The notes beneath the pieces are model-generated. The model saw only the letters and a program-made list of their open reading frames with translations. It searched no databases and was not told the origin of the DNA. A DNA stretch of 40,671 bases from Methanosarcinaceae archaeon UBA470 (lineage in GTDB: Archaea; Halobacteriota; Methanosarcinia; Methanosarcinales; Methanosarcinaceae): NCBI GenBank assembly GCA_002508425.1, contig DAKU01000124.1, positions 1 through 40,671 of the forward strand, given 5' to 3'. Shown piece after piece: positions 31,919-40,108 of the stretch. Within the stretch, counting starts at the first letter, position 1; the number at the start of each line of letters is the position of its first letter. The position numbers and the translations under genes were made by a program.

Positions 31919-32893
31919 ATGCAGGTTGATGAAGTCGAATTCTATAACCGCCTTCTGGACTTCAATAAGATTTTATATTTATGCCACCGGAATGCTGATC
32001 CGGATGCAGTTAGCAGTGCTTATGCTCTTGCAGAAGCACTTGGTGGAACAGTCGGGCTTGTAGATGGCTGTAACAAAATGGCAACTTTACTTATCGATAA
32101 ACTGGAAATAGATGTTGTAGACAAGCCAGACCCTTCAGAATACGACATTACTCTGGTTGTTGATACATCCACAAGTTCTCAGCTTAATGATATTAAACTT
32201 GAGAAGTACTGTGTGATCGATCACCATTCTACCACAGCCTTAACAGAGAAAGCTGAATTCTACCTACATCGTAACGCTACATCCACAGCTGAAATCGTAT
32301 TTGATATCCTCAAATGTATGGATGCTCCGATCATGCGGCGTACAGCACTTGGTCTGCTTACAGGAATAGTAACAGATACTGGGCATTTTAAACATGCCAC
32401 GACTGAGACTTTCCGTAATGTTGCAGAAATAGTCATGACAAGCGGCGTAGAATATGCAGACGTGCTGGAAATGATGGCTGCAACCCCTCAAGATATATCT
32501 ATGAGGATAGCAATGCTGAAATGTGCTACCAGAGCGACTATTGATAGGATCGACGATTGGCTGGTAGTATGCTCATATGTGAATTCTTTTGGCGGTGCAG
32601 CATCCTCTATGTTCCTTAACATCGGTGCAGATGTAGCTTTCATTGGCACTGAAAGAGACAATACGATCCGGGTAAGCGGGCGTGCCAAACGAGAAGCAGT
32701 CAATGCAGGTGTTAATCTGGGAAAGATCATGGAAGAGATCAGTTCCAGATATGAAGGCACAGGAGGAGGCCACGCAGGGGCTGCTGGGATAGATGTAGTG
32801 GCAGACATGAATGAAGTTCTTAATGAATGTAAGGAACGCGTCAGGTTGATATTGGAAAATAAACCCAACCCATCCGTATGTGAATCATTTTGA
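31919..32893 (+). CDS. DHH-family phosphoesterase (NrnA-like)
   Basis: A 324-residue DHH/DHHA1 phosphoesterase. Metal-binding motifs are visible: HRNADPDAV at 23-31, VVDTS near 78-82, IDHHST near 100-105, a VTDTGHF segment near 157, and the substrate-binding GGGHAGAAG of DHHA1 near 281-289. Relatives degrade nano-RNAs, pAp or cyclic dinucleotides; the archaeal substrate cannot be told from sequence. Its position after pfdB at the end of the exosome cluster suggests RNA turnover, which is inference. Confidence 0.85.
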   Translation: MQVDEVEFYNRLLDFNKILYLCHRNADPDAVSSAYALAEALGGTVGLVDGCNKMATLLIDKLEIDVVDKPDPSEYDITLVVDTSTSSQLNDIKLEKYCVIDHHSTTALTEKAEFYLHRNATSTAEIVFDILKCMDAPIMRRTALGLLTGIVTDTGHFKHATTETFRNVAEIVMTSGVEYADVLEMMAATPQDISMRIAMLKCATRATIDRIDDWLVVCSYVNSFGGAASSMFLNIGADVAFIGTERDNTIRVSGRAKREAVNAGVNLGKIMEEISSRYEGTGGGHAGAAGIDVVADMNEVLNECKERVRLILENKPNPSVCESF

Positions 32894-32926
32894 TATTCAC
32901 AAGGTCTATAAAACAGAGGCGAAGAT

Positions 32927-34231
32927 ATGATCGAATACTGGAATCCTCTTATCGAAAGAATGCCCATTGAGGAGCTAAATAAATTACAGGAAGATAAACT
33001 GAAAAGTATAGTCAGATATGTATACCAGCATTCTGAATTTTACAGAAAGAGGTTTGATGAAGCGAGAATTAAACCCGAAGATATCAAAACTCTTGCAGAT
33101 GTAACCAAATTGCCCTTTACATATAAAAAAGACCTGAGGGACAATTATCCAACCGGGATGTTCTGCGTACCCAACGAGCAACTTGTACGTTTTCATGTAT
33201 CCTCTGGAACAACAGGAAAACCCACTGTAGTGGGCTACACAAAAAATGATATTCATGAATGGGCAACGTCACTTGCAAGAGCCATGGCATCCATAGGTGT
33301 AGGGCGTGGAGATATAATTCAGATAAGTTATGGTTATGGCCTTTTCACCGGAGGGCTTGGTCTGCATTATGGTGCTGAAGAAGTAGGATGCACAGTATTA
33401 CCCACAAGTTCCGGCAACACGGAAAAGCAGATCGAACTTATGCAAGACCTGGGCACCACGACCATAGCATGTACACCATCTTATTTCCTCTTCATGACAG
33501 AAGTGGCAAGAAGCATGGGGATAAGCATCAAAGATAACACTAAGCTCAAGATTGGTATATTTGGAGCCGAGCCATGGTCACAGCAGATGCGTGCCAGAAT
33601 CGAAGAGATCACGGGAATAAAAGCATACGATGTCTTTGGAACTTCAGAACTAAGTGGCCCTCTTTTCACAGAATGTACGTATCAGGATGGTATCCACATC
33701 TGGGCAGACCAGTTTTTGATAGAAGTAATTGATCCGGAAACTGGAGAGGTATTACCTGAAGGGGAACGAGGAGAATTGGTCATTACAACTCTTGCCAAGG
33801 AAGCACTACCACTTATAAGATACCGCGTAGGTGACAACACAGTACTCAACAAGGAACCTTGCAAATGTGGCAGGACACATCCACGCATCATGCGCATACT
33901 TGGCCGTGTGGATGACATGCTTATCATTAGGGGTATCAATGTTTTCCCTGGACAGATAGAGGCCGTTCTCATGAACATTCCTGAAGTAGGAGAACACTTC
34001 CAAATAATAGTGGACAGAGTTAACGAGCTTGATGTGATGACCCTGCAGATAGAAATGACAGATGCTGCCTTTAGCGACAAGGTGAATGATATAATAAAGT
34101 TAGAAGATAAAGTAGCTTCAGCTTTGCATAAAGTATTGAACCTGGCCGTGAAAGTAGAACTTGTGGAACATGGAAGTCTTCCAAGATCTATGGGAAAATC
34201 CAAAAAGGTCATAGACAACAGGAAAATATAA
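32927..34231 (+). CDS. Phenylacetate-CoA ligase-like adenylate-forming enzyme
   Basis: A 434-residue member of the PaaK branch of the ANL superfamily, which activates aryl acids to acyl-CoA with ATP. The phosphate-binding loop SSGTTGKPT lies at 92-100, the FGTSELSGP segment near 237-245, and the hinge of the C-terminal lid near GRVDDMLIIRGINVFP (about 325-345). CKCGRTH near 308-314 is typical of archaeal PaaK. Its substrate in methanogens is probably an aryl acid. The ACT-domain gene follows, a common pairing. AGGCGAAG precedes the ATG. Confidence 0.87.
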   Translation: MIEYWNPLIERMPIEELNKLQEDKLKSIVRYVYQHSEFYRKRFDEARIKPEDIKTLADVTKLPFTYKKDLRDNYPTGMFCVPNEQLVRFHVSSGTTGKPTVVGYTKNDIHEWATSLARAMASIGVGRGDIIQISYGYGLFTGGLGLHYGAEEVGCTVLPTSSGNTEKQIELMQDLGTTTIACTPSYFLFMTEVARSMGISIKDNTKLKIGIFGAEPWSQQMRARIEEITGIKAYDVFGTSELSGPLFTECTYQDGIHIWADQFLIEVIDPETGEVLPEGERGELVITTLAKEALPLIRYRVGDNTVLNKEPCKCGRTHPRIMRILGRVDDMLIIRGINVFPGQIEAVLMNIPEVGEHFQIIVDRVNELDVMTLQIEMTDAAFSDKVNDIIKLEDKVASALHKVLNLAVKVELVEHGSLPRSMGKSKKVIDNRKI

Positions 34232-34274
34232 CAACTGATACCGCATTACCTTATTAAGAACAGATGGTGGTCCT

Positions 34275-34712
34275 ATGGAAAACAAGATAATAAAGCAGAT
34301 CTCACTGTTTTCAGAGAACAAGCCTGGAAGGCTTGCAAACATCGCAGATAAGTTCAGGGGTGCTGGAGTGAACATCCGGGCTTTCACCATAGCTGAGGCA
34401 GGCGACTTCGGGATTATAAGAATGGTCGTAGATAATCCAGAACTCGCCCATGAAGTGTTGCATGAGACTGGTTTCACGGTCTCTGAGACAAATGTGCTGG
34501 GTGTGGAAATGGAAGATGTACCCGGGGGTCTAGCTAAGATAGCTGATGTGTTGGGCAAAGAGAACATTAATATAGATTATGCCTACGCATTTGTCACAAA
34601 GACTGAAAAAGCACTGCTTATCCTAAGAGTCAATGATATAAAAGCTGCCCTTAATGTCCTGGAAAGGAATGGTATAAAACTGTTAGACATGAGAGAAATA
34701 CAGGATATTTAA
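34275..34712 (+). CDS. Tandem ACT-domain protein
   Basis: A 145-residue protein with two ACT domains (about 5-68 and 72-140), each with the characteristic N-terminal strand-loop: SLFSENKPGRLANIADKF and EMEDVPGGLAKIADVL. ACT domains bind amino acids as allosteric regulators. It has no catalytic domain, so it probably senses an aromatic amino acid or intermediate for the adjacent PaaK-like enzyme. It starts 43 bp after that gene, same strand. Confidence 0.88.
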   Translation: MENKIIKQISLFSENKPGRLANIADKFRGAGVNIRAFTIAEAGDFGIIRMVVDNPELAHEVLHETGFTVSETNVLGVEMEDVPGGLAKIADVLGKENINIDYAYAFVTKTEKALLILRVNDIKAALNVLERNGIKLLDMREIQDI

Positions 34713-34773
34713 ACTATATCCTATTCTTTTTTTAATGTGGCTGCTTTTGCCGTTTTAAGTGAAACCACTACGG

Positions 34774-34780
34774 TTTTATA
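34774..34780 (+). promoter_or_regulatory. TATA box of the DUF2103 gene (leaderless start likely)
   Basis: TTTTATA is centred about 27 nt before the ATG at 34804, and no ribosome binding site lies between them, so the transcript should start at or very near the start codon. Confidence 0.45.
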
Positions 34781-34803
34781 GGACTTATTAGAATTTCCAT
34801 GAG

Positions 34804-35160
34804 ATGAAAGAGGACATCAGACACTGTTATACGGTAGTACAGCCCCATAATAAGATAGGGGGATCCCATACAACAATAATTGGCGGCAGGCATGGTAAAA
34901 AACTGGTGAAGCTTATAAGCCAACACATTGAAGTGAAAAAAATAGTGCCTTCCGTAATCACTGTAAGAGGAAAGAGCAATCCTTGTGGCCTTATAATTGG
35001 TAAAGTATTGCGTCCAGATGAGAGAGGCAATCTAAGATTGCTGATCTCCCAGGGTACGTCTTCGCAGGAGCTAAGGATCGTTACAACTGTAGGAGATGTG
35101 CAAAGCGGAGAACGCATAATGAATGAACTGAACCAAATAATAGCAGAATATACTAATTAA
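34804..35160 (+). CDS. DUF2103 family protein
   Basis: A 118-residue protein of the archaeal DUF2103 family, annotated as predicted metal-binding. The N-terminal HNKIGGSHTTIIGGRHGKK contains several His residues, and GKSNPCGLIIGKVL and ISQGTSSQELRIVTTV form conserved strand regions. No biochemical function is known to me. It lies 16 bp upstream of methanogenesis marker 12, probably in one operon. No Shine-Dalgarno site is present. Confidence 0.75.
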   Translation: MKEDIRHCYTVVQPHNKIGGSHTTIIGGRHGKKLVKLISQHIEVKKIVPSVITVRGKSNPCGLIIGKVLRPDERGNLRLLISQGTSSQELRIVTTVGDVQSGERIMNELNQIIAEYTN

Positions 35161-35176
35161 TGGAGTCCGGATAAAA

Positions 35177-36163
35177 ATGATCTATGTCGGAGTGGACCAT
35201 GGTACTACAGCAATGCGATTTGCGGCGTTATTCGAAGGAACACACGAAACTGCAAAACTGGAAATACTGCGTACTGATGCAGCTGTTCTGTCCGAGGAAG
35301 AGATCATAAATACCCTTGAGGAGAAATTTGGAGTAGGGAGAGAGAAGATCAGCCTTATTGCAGTTACCTATTCAATGGGTGATAGAATCACTGCCATTGA
35401 GGACATAAGAAAAGTGGAGCATAGAGGCGTGCAAAGTATTGAGGGTGCTGGTCAAAAGACAGGAGGGGGCTCAAGAGTCTTTGATGCCATACAAAACTCC
35501 GGCATACCCGCAGTAGTAATCCCTGGCATTCATGAAAACAGTGCTACAGACCCCAGAATGAATATATTTTCCCACTCCACCAGCCCTGAAAAAATAGGTA
35601 TTGCATATCATGCCTTTTGTAAAGGATTTCAGGATTTCGTACTCTCTGACATTAGTTCAAACACAGTGACTCTGGGAGTGGCAAGAGGAAGGATTATAGG
35701 AGCTATAGATGCTTGTATATTTGCTCCAGGACTGCGTCATGGACCTCTGGACGTGCGGGCTATTCGCGATGTGGACCTTGGCAAAAAAAGCGCCAATGAA
35801 GCATTCACAAATACCGGAGTACTCAAAAGAGCAGGCTATGCTAATCTCTATGAGTTAATTGACGCTGCCCAGAGGAAAGAACTTCAGGCCTTACTGGCAC
35901 TTGATACTCTGGCACTGTTTGCTGCTATGGAAATAGCGAGCATACAGGTGTTATTGAATGATTATGGAGTACGTGGAGAAATATTTATTGAAGGCTCAGT
36001 AGCTGAGATATCTTACGTCGTTGAAAAAATAGAACATCATCTTGGTGTTAAGAGCCATGTACTTGACAGATGGAGCGCGGCCATTGGCTGTGCGGAAATG
36101 GCCAGAGATATTGCTAATGGTGCAAAGGAAATCCTTGGTTTGGAAGTAAAGATCAGATTTTGA
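35177..36163 (+). CDS. Methanogenesis marker protein 12
   Basis: A 328-residue protein of the methanogenesis marker 12 family, an ASKHA (actin/sugar kinase/Hsp70-like) fold found essentially only in methanogens and relatives. The N-terminal phosphate-1 motif VGVDHGTTAMRFA is clear, with VTYSMGDRITAIED and GAGQKTGGGSRVFD downstream. The C-terminal half contains FIEGSVAEI and WSAAIGCAEMARD. The partner or substrate is unknown. It is the strongest single-gene evidence in this window for a methanogen. GGAGTCCGG lies upstream of the ATG. Confidence 0.9.
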   Translation: MIYVGVDHGTTAMRFAALFEGTHETAKLEILRTDAAVLSEEEIINTLEEKFGVGREKISLIAVTYSMGDRITAIEDIRKVEHRGVQSIEGAGQKTGGGSRVFDAIQNSGIPAVVIPGIHENSATDPRMNIFSHSTSPEKIGIAYHAFCKGFQDFVLSDISSNTVTLGVARGRIIGAIDACIFAPGLRHGPLDVRAIRDVDLGKKSANEAFTNTGVLKRAGYANLYELIDAAQRKELQALLALDTLALFAAMEIASIQVLLNDYGVRGEIFIEGSVAEISYVVEKIEHHLGVKSHVLDRWSAAIGCAEMARDIANGAKEILGLEVKIRF

Positions 36164-36450
36164 AAGAGGATATATCTAAAAAAAATAAGATTTGGTACAA
36201 CATGAAGGGGATGATATCTTATCAAAAAGATTCAACTTCAACCACACATCATTTGCGTTTATTCTTATTTTATTGGATGTAAATGGATATTAGAAAAATA
36301 ACAAGATACTAAAACTAATATTCACCAAAACTATATATAAGGAAAGTGTTACCTATTGACAGATTTTTACATGAATCCGCGTTGATGGACTGAATAGACC
36401 CTATGTAGAAAAGGATTCTGCAATGGGAAAAGGTAAGTAAGTGGTATAAA
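36164..36450. other. Intergenic region before the glycosyltransferase genes
   Basis: This 287-bp AT-rich stretch separates the conserved block from the surface-glycan genes. I see no supported ORF, only the promoter at 36332-36340 and a long untranslated leader of about 90 nt before the first glycosyltransferase. Confidence 0.4.
36332..36340 (+). promoter_or_regulatory. Probable TATA box for the glycosyltransferase pair
   Basis: TATATATAA predicts a start near 36362. It is one of the strongest TATA-like elements in the window. Confidence 0.5.
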
Positions 36451-38823
36451 ATGAAAATTGCAATTGTTGCACCAAGTCCTGTACCTTTCACTATTGGAGG
36501 AGCTGAACTATTGTTCAATGGCATGCAGGATGCCATTAACAATTATACTCCGCATCAATGTGAACTCATAAAACTAACAACTAAAGAAGATAATTTTTGG
36601 AGCTTAGTTGAATCTTACTATAAGTTCTATAGCCTAGACCTATCCCATTTTGATATGGTCATTTCGACAAAGTACCCTTCCTGGATGATAAAACATCGTA
36701 ATCACATTGTCTATATGCTCCATCCCTTAAGAGGACTATATGACACATACCATTTATGCACCGATAAAATAGATATTCCTGAAGAATTAAAAACCGGTCT
36801 TGTCAGAGAGATTCTTGATATTACCGATATAAGGATCAAAAAACAGGAAAATATAGACGAACTGTTCCAGAAACTATTCCAGCTGCAAGCAGAACAGGAT
36901 AAGTACTCAAAAGAAATATTCACGTTCCCAGGACCCTTCATAAGAGAAATAATTCATTTTTTTGATCGTTGGGCGTTGTCTTATGAAAACACAAGAGAAT
37001 ATTACGCCATATCAGAGAATGTGAAAAAAAGGACAGATTATTTCCCACCTTCTGCACGGGTAAATGTTGTGTATCCTCCCTCTAAAATAGAAGATTTCGA
37101 GTGTAGAGGCTTTGAGTATCTTTTTACTGCAAGCAGACTTGATAGCCCAAAACGCATACATCTGCTTATTGAGGCAATGAAATTTGTTCCGCACGACATC
37201 AAATTAAAGATCGCAGGCGAGGGACCTGAAAAGGACAAGCTGATAGAGCTAGCTGGTGAAGATAAGAGAATAGAATTTATAGGGTTTGTGACCGAAACTG
37301 AACTGGTCGACCTATACGCAAATGCCCTTACGATCTTATTTGTTCCTTTTGATGAAGACTATGGGTACATCACCATTGAAGGAATGATGAGTGCCAAACC
37401 GCTTATAACTGCATTTGACAGCGGTGGCCCCCTGGAATTTGTAGAGGATTCAAGAACAGGATTTATAGTTGACACTGATCCAAATGAGATAGCCAGCAAG
37501 ATAAATTATTTTGTTGAACACGTGGAAGAAGCAAAAAAAATAGGAATGCTTGCACACGAAAAAGTAAAAAATATCTCATGGAATAATTTTGTAGCTAAAC
37601 TGATAGGAGAAAGAGATGTTCTTTTCCATCGGAAGAAGAAGATACTTGTGTTAGCTACTTATTCTTGTTATCCTCCAAGAGGCGGAGGTCAGCAAAGAGT
37701 ATATAATATATATTCCAGACTCGCAAAGAAATTTGATGTCACTATTTGTTCTATACTTGAGAGTGATAAGGAATATCAGAACCTTATCCTGAAGAACGGA
37801 CTAAAACAAATATGCATTCCACAGAGCATCGAACATGCAAGATCCCAATGGGAAATAGAAGGCAAGACTGGTTTAAATCTATATGATCTTCTTATGATAG
37901 ATTATGTAGAAAAATCCGGAAATTACATCGAAAAAGTACAAAAATTAGCTGAGGAAGCTGACATAATTATATTCTCTCATCCATACCTTTTTGTGATGAA
38001 AAACTGGATCTCTTTGGATGAAAAGATCATCGTATATGAATCGCATAATGTGGAATATATTCTGAAGAAGGAATACGCTGGTCCATACTATTCACAGGAA
38101 GTATTCGATGTTGAAAAAGAAGCTGCTGAAAAAGCGGATCTTATTTTTACGACTTCTGATGAAGATAAAGAAAATCTTATACAATTGTATTCCATAGACC
38201 CGAATAAGATTCTTATTACTCCTAATGGAGTAGATGCATCAAAGATAGATATGATAAGCGTGGAAGAAAAAGAGTGTCTGAAAAAAGAGGTGGGGCTTTC
38301 AGATTATCATACTATATTATTTATTGGCAGCTGGCACCCTCCAAATTTGGAAGCTTTAAAATTCATTTTGGATAACGTCATCAATAAATTTCCGGATTGC
38401 ATTTTCTTAGTTGTTGGCAGCATAAAACATTATTACATCCATGAGTACGAAGATTTCCCCAAGAATGTTCTGGCTTTTGGTGTTGTAGATGAAGATGAGA
38501 AATATGAAATATATAAACTGGCTGACCTTGCTATAAATCCCATGTTCAGCGGGTCAGGAACAAACCTGAAAATGTTAGATTACATGAGCGCGGGCATTCC
38601 TACTATCAGCACTCCTATCGGTGCAAGAGGACTGGATATTGAAAATGGGAAACACGCTTTGATCTGCTCCGAGGATAAAATCCATGAGCAAATTGCTGAG
38701 CTGATCAATATGGAGATGTTGCAGAACAAATTAAGGATAAACGGCAGAAGTCTTGTTGAATCCAAATATTCATGGGATAGAATCGCAGCGTCGATAATAT
38801 CAAAATTAAAGGAGATAGCTTAA
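36451..38823 (+). CDS. Bifunctional protein with two GT4-type glycosyltransferase domains
   Basis: A 790-residue protein made of two GT-B glycosyltransferase units in one frame. The first (about 1-390) starts MKIAIVAPSPVPFTIGGAE and has the donor-site EX7E motif in DEDYGYITIEGM. The second (about 391-790) restarts with KKILVLATYSCYPPRGGGQQRVYNIY and carries MFSGSGTNLKMLDYMSAG, where the second acid of the motif is Asp. Each probably adds a different sugar in consecutive steps on a surface glycan or glycoprotein. There is no signal peptide or membrane span. The third glycosyltransferase gene follows directly. Confidence 0.85.
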   Translation: MKIAIVAPSPVPFTIGGAELLFNGMQDAINNYTPHQCELIKLTTKEDNFWSLVESYYKFYSLDLSHFDMVISTKYPSWMIKHRNHIVYMLHPLRGLYDTYHLCTDKIDIPEELKTGLVREILDITDIRIKKQENIDELFQKLFQLQAEQDKYSKEIFTFPGPFIREIIHFFDRWALSYENTREYYAISENVKKRTDYFPPSARVNVVYPPSKIEDFECRGFEYLFTASRLDSPKRIHLLIEAMKFVPHDIKLKIAGEGPEKDKLIELAGEDKRIEFIGFVTETELVDLYANALTILFVPFDEDYGYITIEGMMSAKPLITAFDSGGPLEFVEDSRTGFIVDTDPNEIASKINYFVEHVEEAKKIGMLAHEKVKNISWNNFVAKLIGERDVLFHRKKKILVLATYSCYPPRGGGQQRVYNIYSRLAKKFDVTICSILESDKEYQNLILKNGLKQICIPQSIEHARSQWEIEGKTGLNLYDLLMIDYVEKSGNYIEKVQKLAEEADIIIFSHPYLFVMKNWISLDEKIIVYESHNVEYILKKEYAGPYYSQEVFDVEKEAAEKADLIFTTSDEDKENLIQLYSIDPNKILITPNGVDASKIDMISVEEKECLKKEVGLSDYHTILFIGSWHPPNLEALKFILDNVINKFPDCIFLVVGSIKHYYIHEYEDFPKNVLAFGVVDEDEKYEIYKLADLAINPMFSGSGTNLKMLDYMSAGIPTISTPIGARGLDIENGKHALICSEDKIHEQIAELINMEMLQNKLRINGRSLVESKYSWDRIAASIISKLKEIA

Positions 38824-38824
38824 T

Positions 38825-40006
38825 TTGAAGATTGCTTTTGTTGTTCAGAGATATGGAGAAAATATAGTTGGAGGTGCTGAATACTTTACCAGACTTGTGG
38901 CTGAAAGAATGAGCCAATACCACGAGATTGAAGTCCTTACTACCTGTGCAACAGACTATCATTTCTGGAAGAATGAATATCCTGAGGGTCTTGATATGTT
39001 AAATGGGATCCGGATACATAGATTCATGAACGCATCAAAGCGAAATCCAAAAAAGCATAATAAGATCCAAGATGCTGTTTATTATTCAGCACATAGTATA
39101 AATGATGAAATCTCTTGGATAAATGAGCAGGGACCAAATTGTCCAAAACTCATAGAGTATATTTCACAGAAACAAGATAAATATGATTGCTTTGTATTTT
39201 TCACATTCAGGTACTATCCATCCTATTACGGAATAAAAGAAGTTGATAATAAGTCATTAATAGTCCCTTTTGCAGAGAACGATCCTGCTCTTGATCTTAC
39301 CACAACAAGAGAAATATTTGAAGCATCTAAAGGAATCATATATTGTACTCCCGAAGAAAAAAGACTGATAGAAAGAAAAGTGGACATCGCAACTGGAATA
39401 AAATCAGATATAATCGGATGCGGGATAGAGATCCCAGAAATTATAATTTCCAATACGGAACCAGGGGATCTGAAGTACGTATTATATATTGGCAGAATAG
39501 AAGGATCAAAGGGTTGTTACCAGTTATTTGAGTACTACCTGAGATTGATAAATGAATATCCAGATCTTCCTACATTGTTCCTTGCAGGTTTAGATGCAAT
39601 AGAAATACCAAAGAATGATAAAATCAAATATCTGGGTTTTATCTCAGAAGATGAAAAGTACTCTCTCCTAAGTGGTGCAGAGTTTTTGATTATGCCTTCA
39701 CCTTACGAAAGTTTTTCTCTGGTTACTCTGGAAGCAATGGCCTGCAAAACACCAGTATTGGCAAATGGCGAATGTGACGTTTTAAAAGGTCATTGCTTAA
39801 GAAGTAATGCAGGTCTGTGGTACCAAAATTATGAGGAATTTAGAGAATGCTTTAGATTCTTGTGTTCTAACGAGCAAGTAAAAACCAAGATGGGAGAAAA
39901 TGGAAAAAAATACGTTAGACAAAATTACTCATGGGATATAATCGAAAAGAAATACCTAGAGTTATTTACTTTATTTGACCCGGTACAAAAGCAGACAATA
40001 GGCTGA
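38825..40006 (+). CDS. GT4-type glycosyltransferase
   Basis: A 393-residue GT-B glycosyltransferase. The N-terminal lobe begins KIAFVVQRYGENIVGGAEYFTR, and the donor-binding lobe has YIGRIEGSKG and the EX7E motif in YESFSLVTLEAMACKTPVL. It starts at TTG 1 nt after the stop of the double glycosyltransferase, so the two are translated together. The acceptor is unknown; surface glycan assembly is likely. Codon use and AT content look like the neighbouring gene and somewhat AT-richer than the superoperon. Confidence 0.85.
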   Translation: MKIAFVVQRYGENIVGGAEYFTRLVAERMSQYHEIEVLTTCATDYHFWKNEYPEGLDMLNGIRIHRFMNASKRNPKKHNKIQDAVYYSAHSINDEISWINEQGPNCPKLIEYISQKQDKYDCFVFFTFRYYPSYYGIKEVDNKSLIVPFAENDPALDLTTTREIFEASKGIIYCTPEEKRLIERKVDIATGIKSDIIGCGIEIPEIIISNTEPGDLKYVLYIGRIEGSKGCYQLFEYYLRLINEYPDLPTLFLAGLDAIEIPKNDKIKYLGFISEDEKYSLLSGAEFLIMPSPYESFSLVTLEAMACKTPVLANGECDVLKGHCLRSNAGLWYQNYEEFRECFRFLCSNEQVKTKMGENGKKYVRQNYSWDIIEKKYLELFTLFDPVQKQTIG

Positions 40007-40041
40007 TCCATATAAAACAGATGCTTTAAAAAAAGAAAGTA

Positions 40042-40067
40042 GAAGTTTATGTTGGATCATAAACTTC
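40042..40067. terminator. Strong hairpin between convergent genes
   Basis: GAAGTTTATG and CATAAACTTC form a perfect 10-bp stem around TTGGAT. A second near-palindrome, CTCCTTTT-A-AAAAGGAG, lies at 40091-40107. They sit between the stops of the + strand glycosyltransferase and the reverse-strand repeat protein and could terminate both. Confidence 0.5.
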
Positions 40068-40108
40068 CACATTTGCTCTGGCTATAATAGCTCCTTTTAA
40101 AAAGGAGT

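Noticed and set aside
33682..34218. 178-codon reverse frame inside the PaaK-like gene
   Set aside because: The forward protein has a full set of ANL motifs. The reverse frame is low-complexity Ser/Thr-rich and lacks a start signal.
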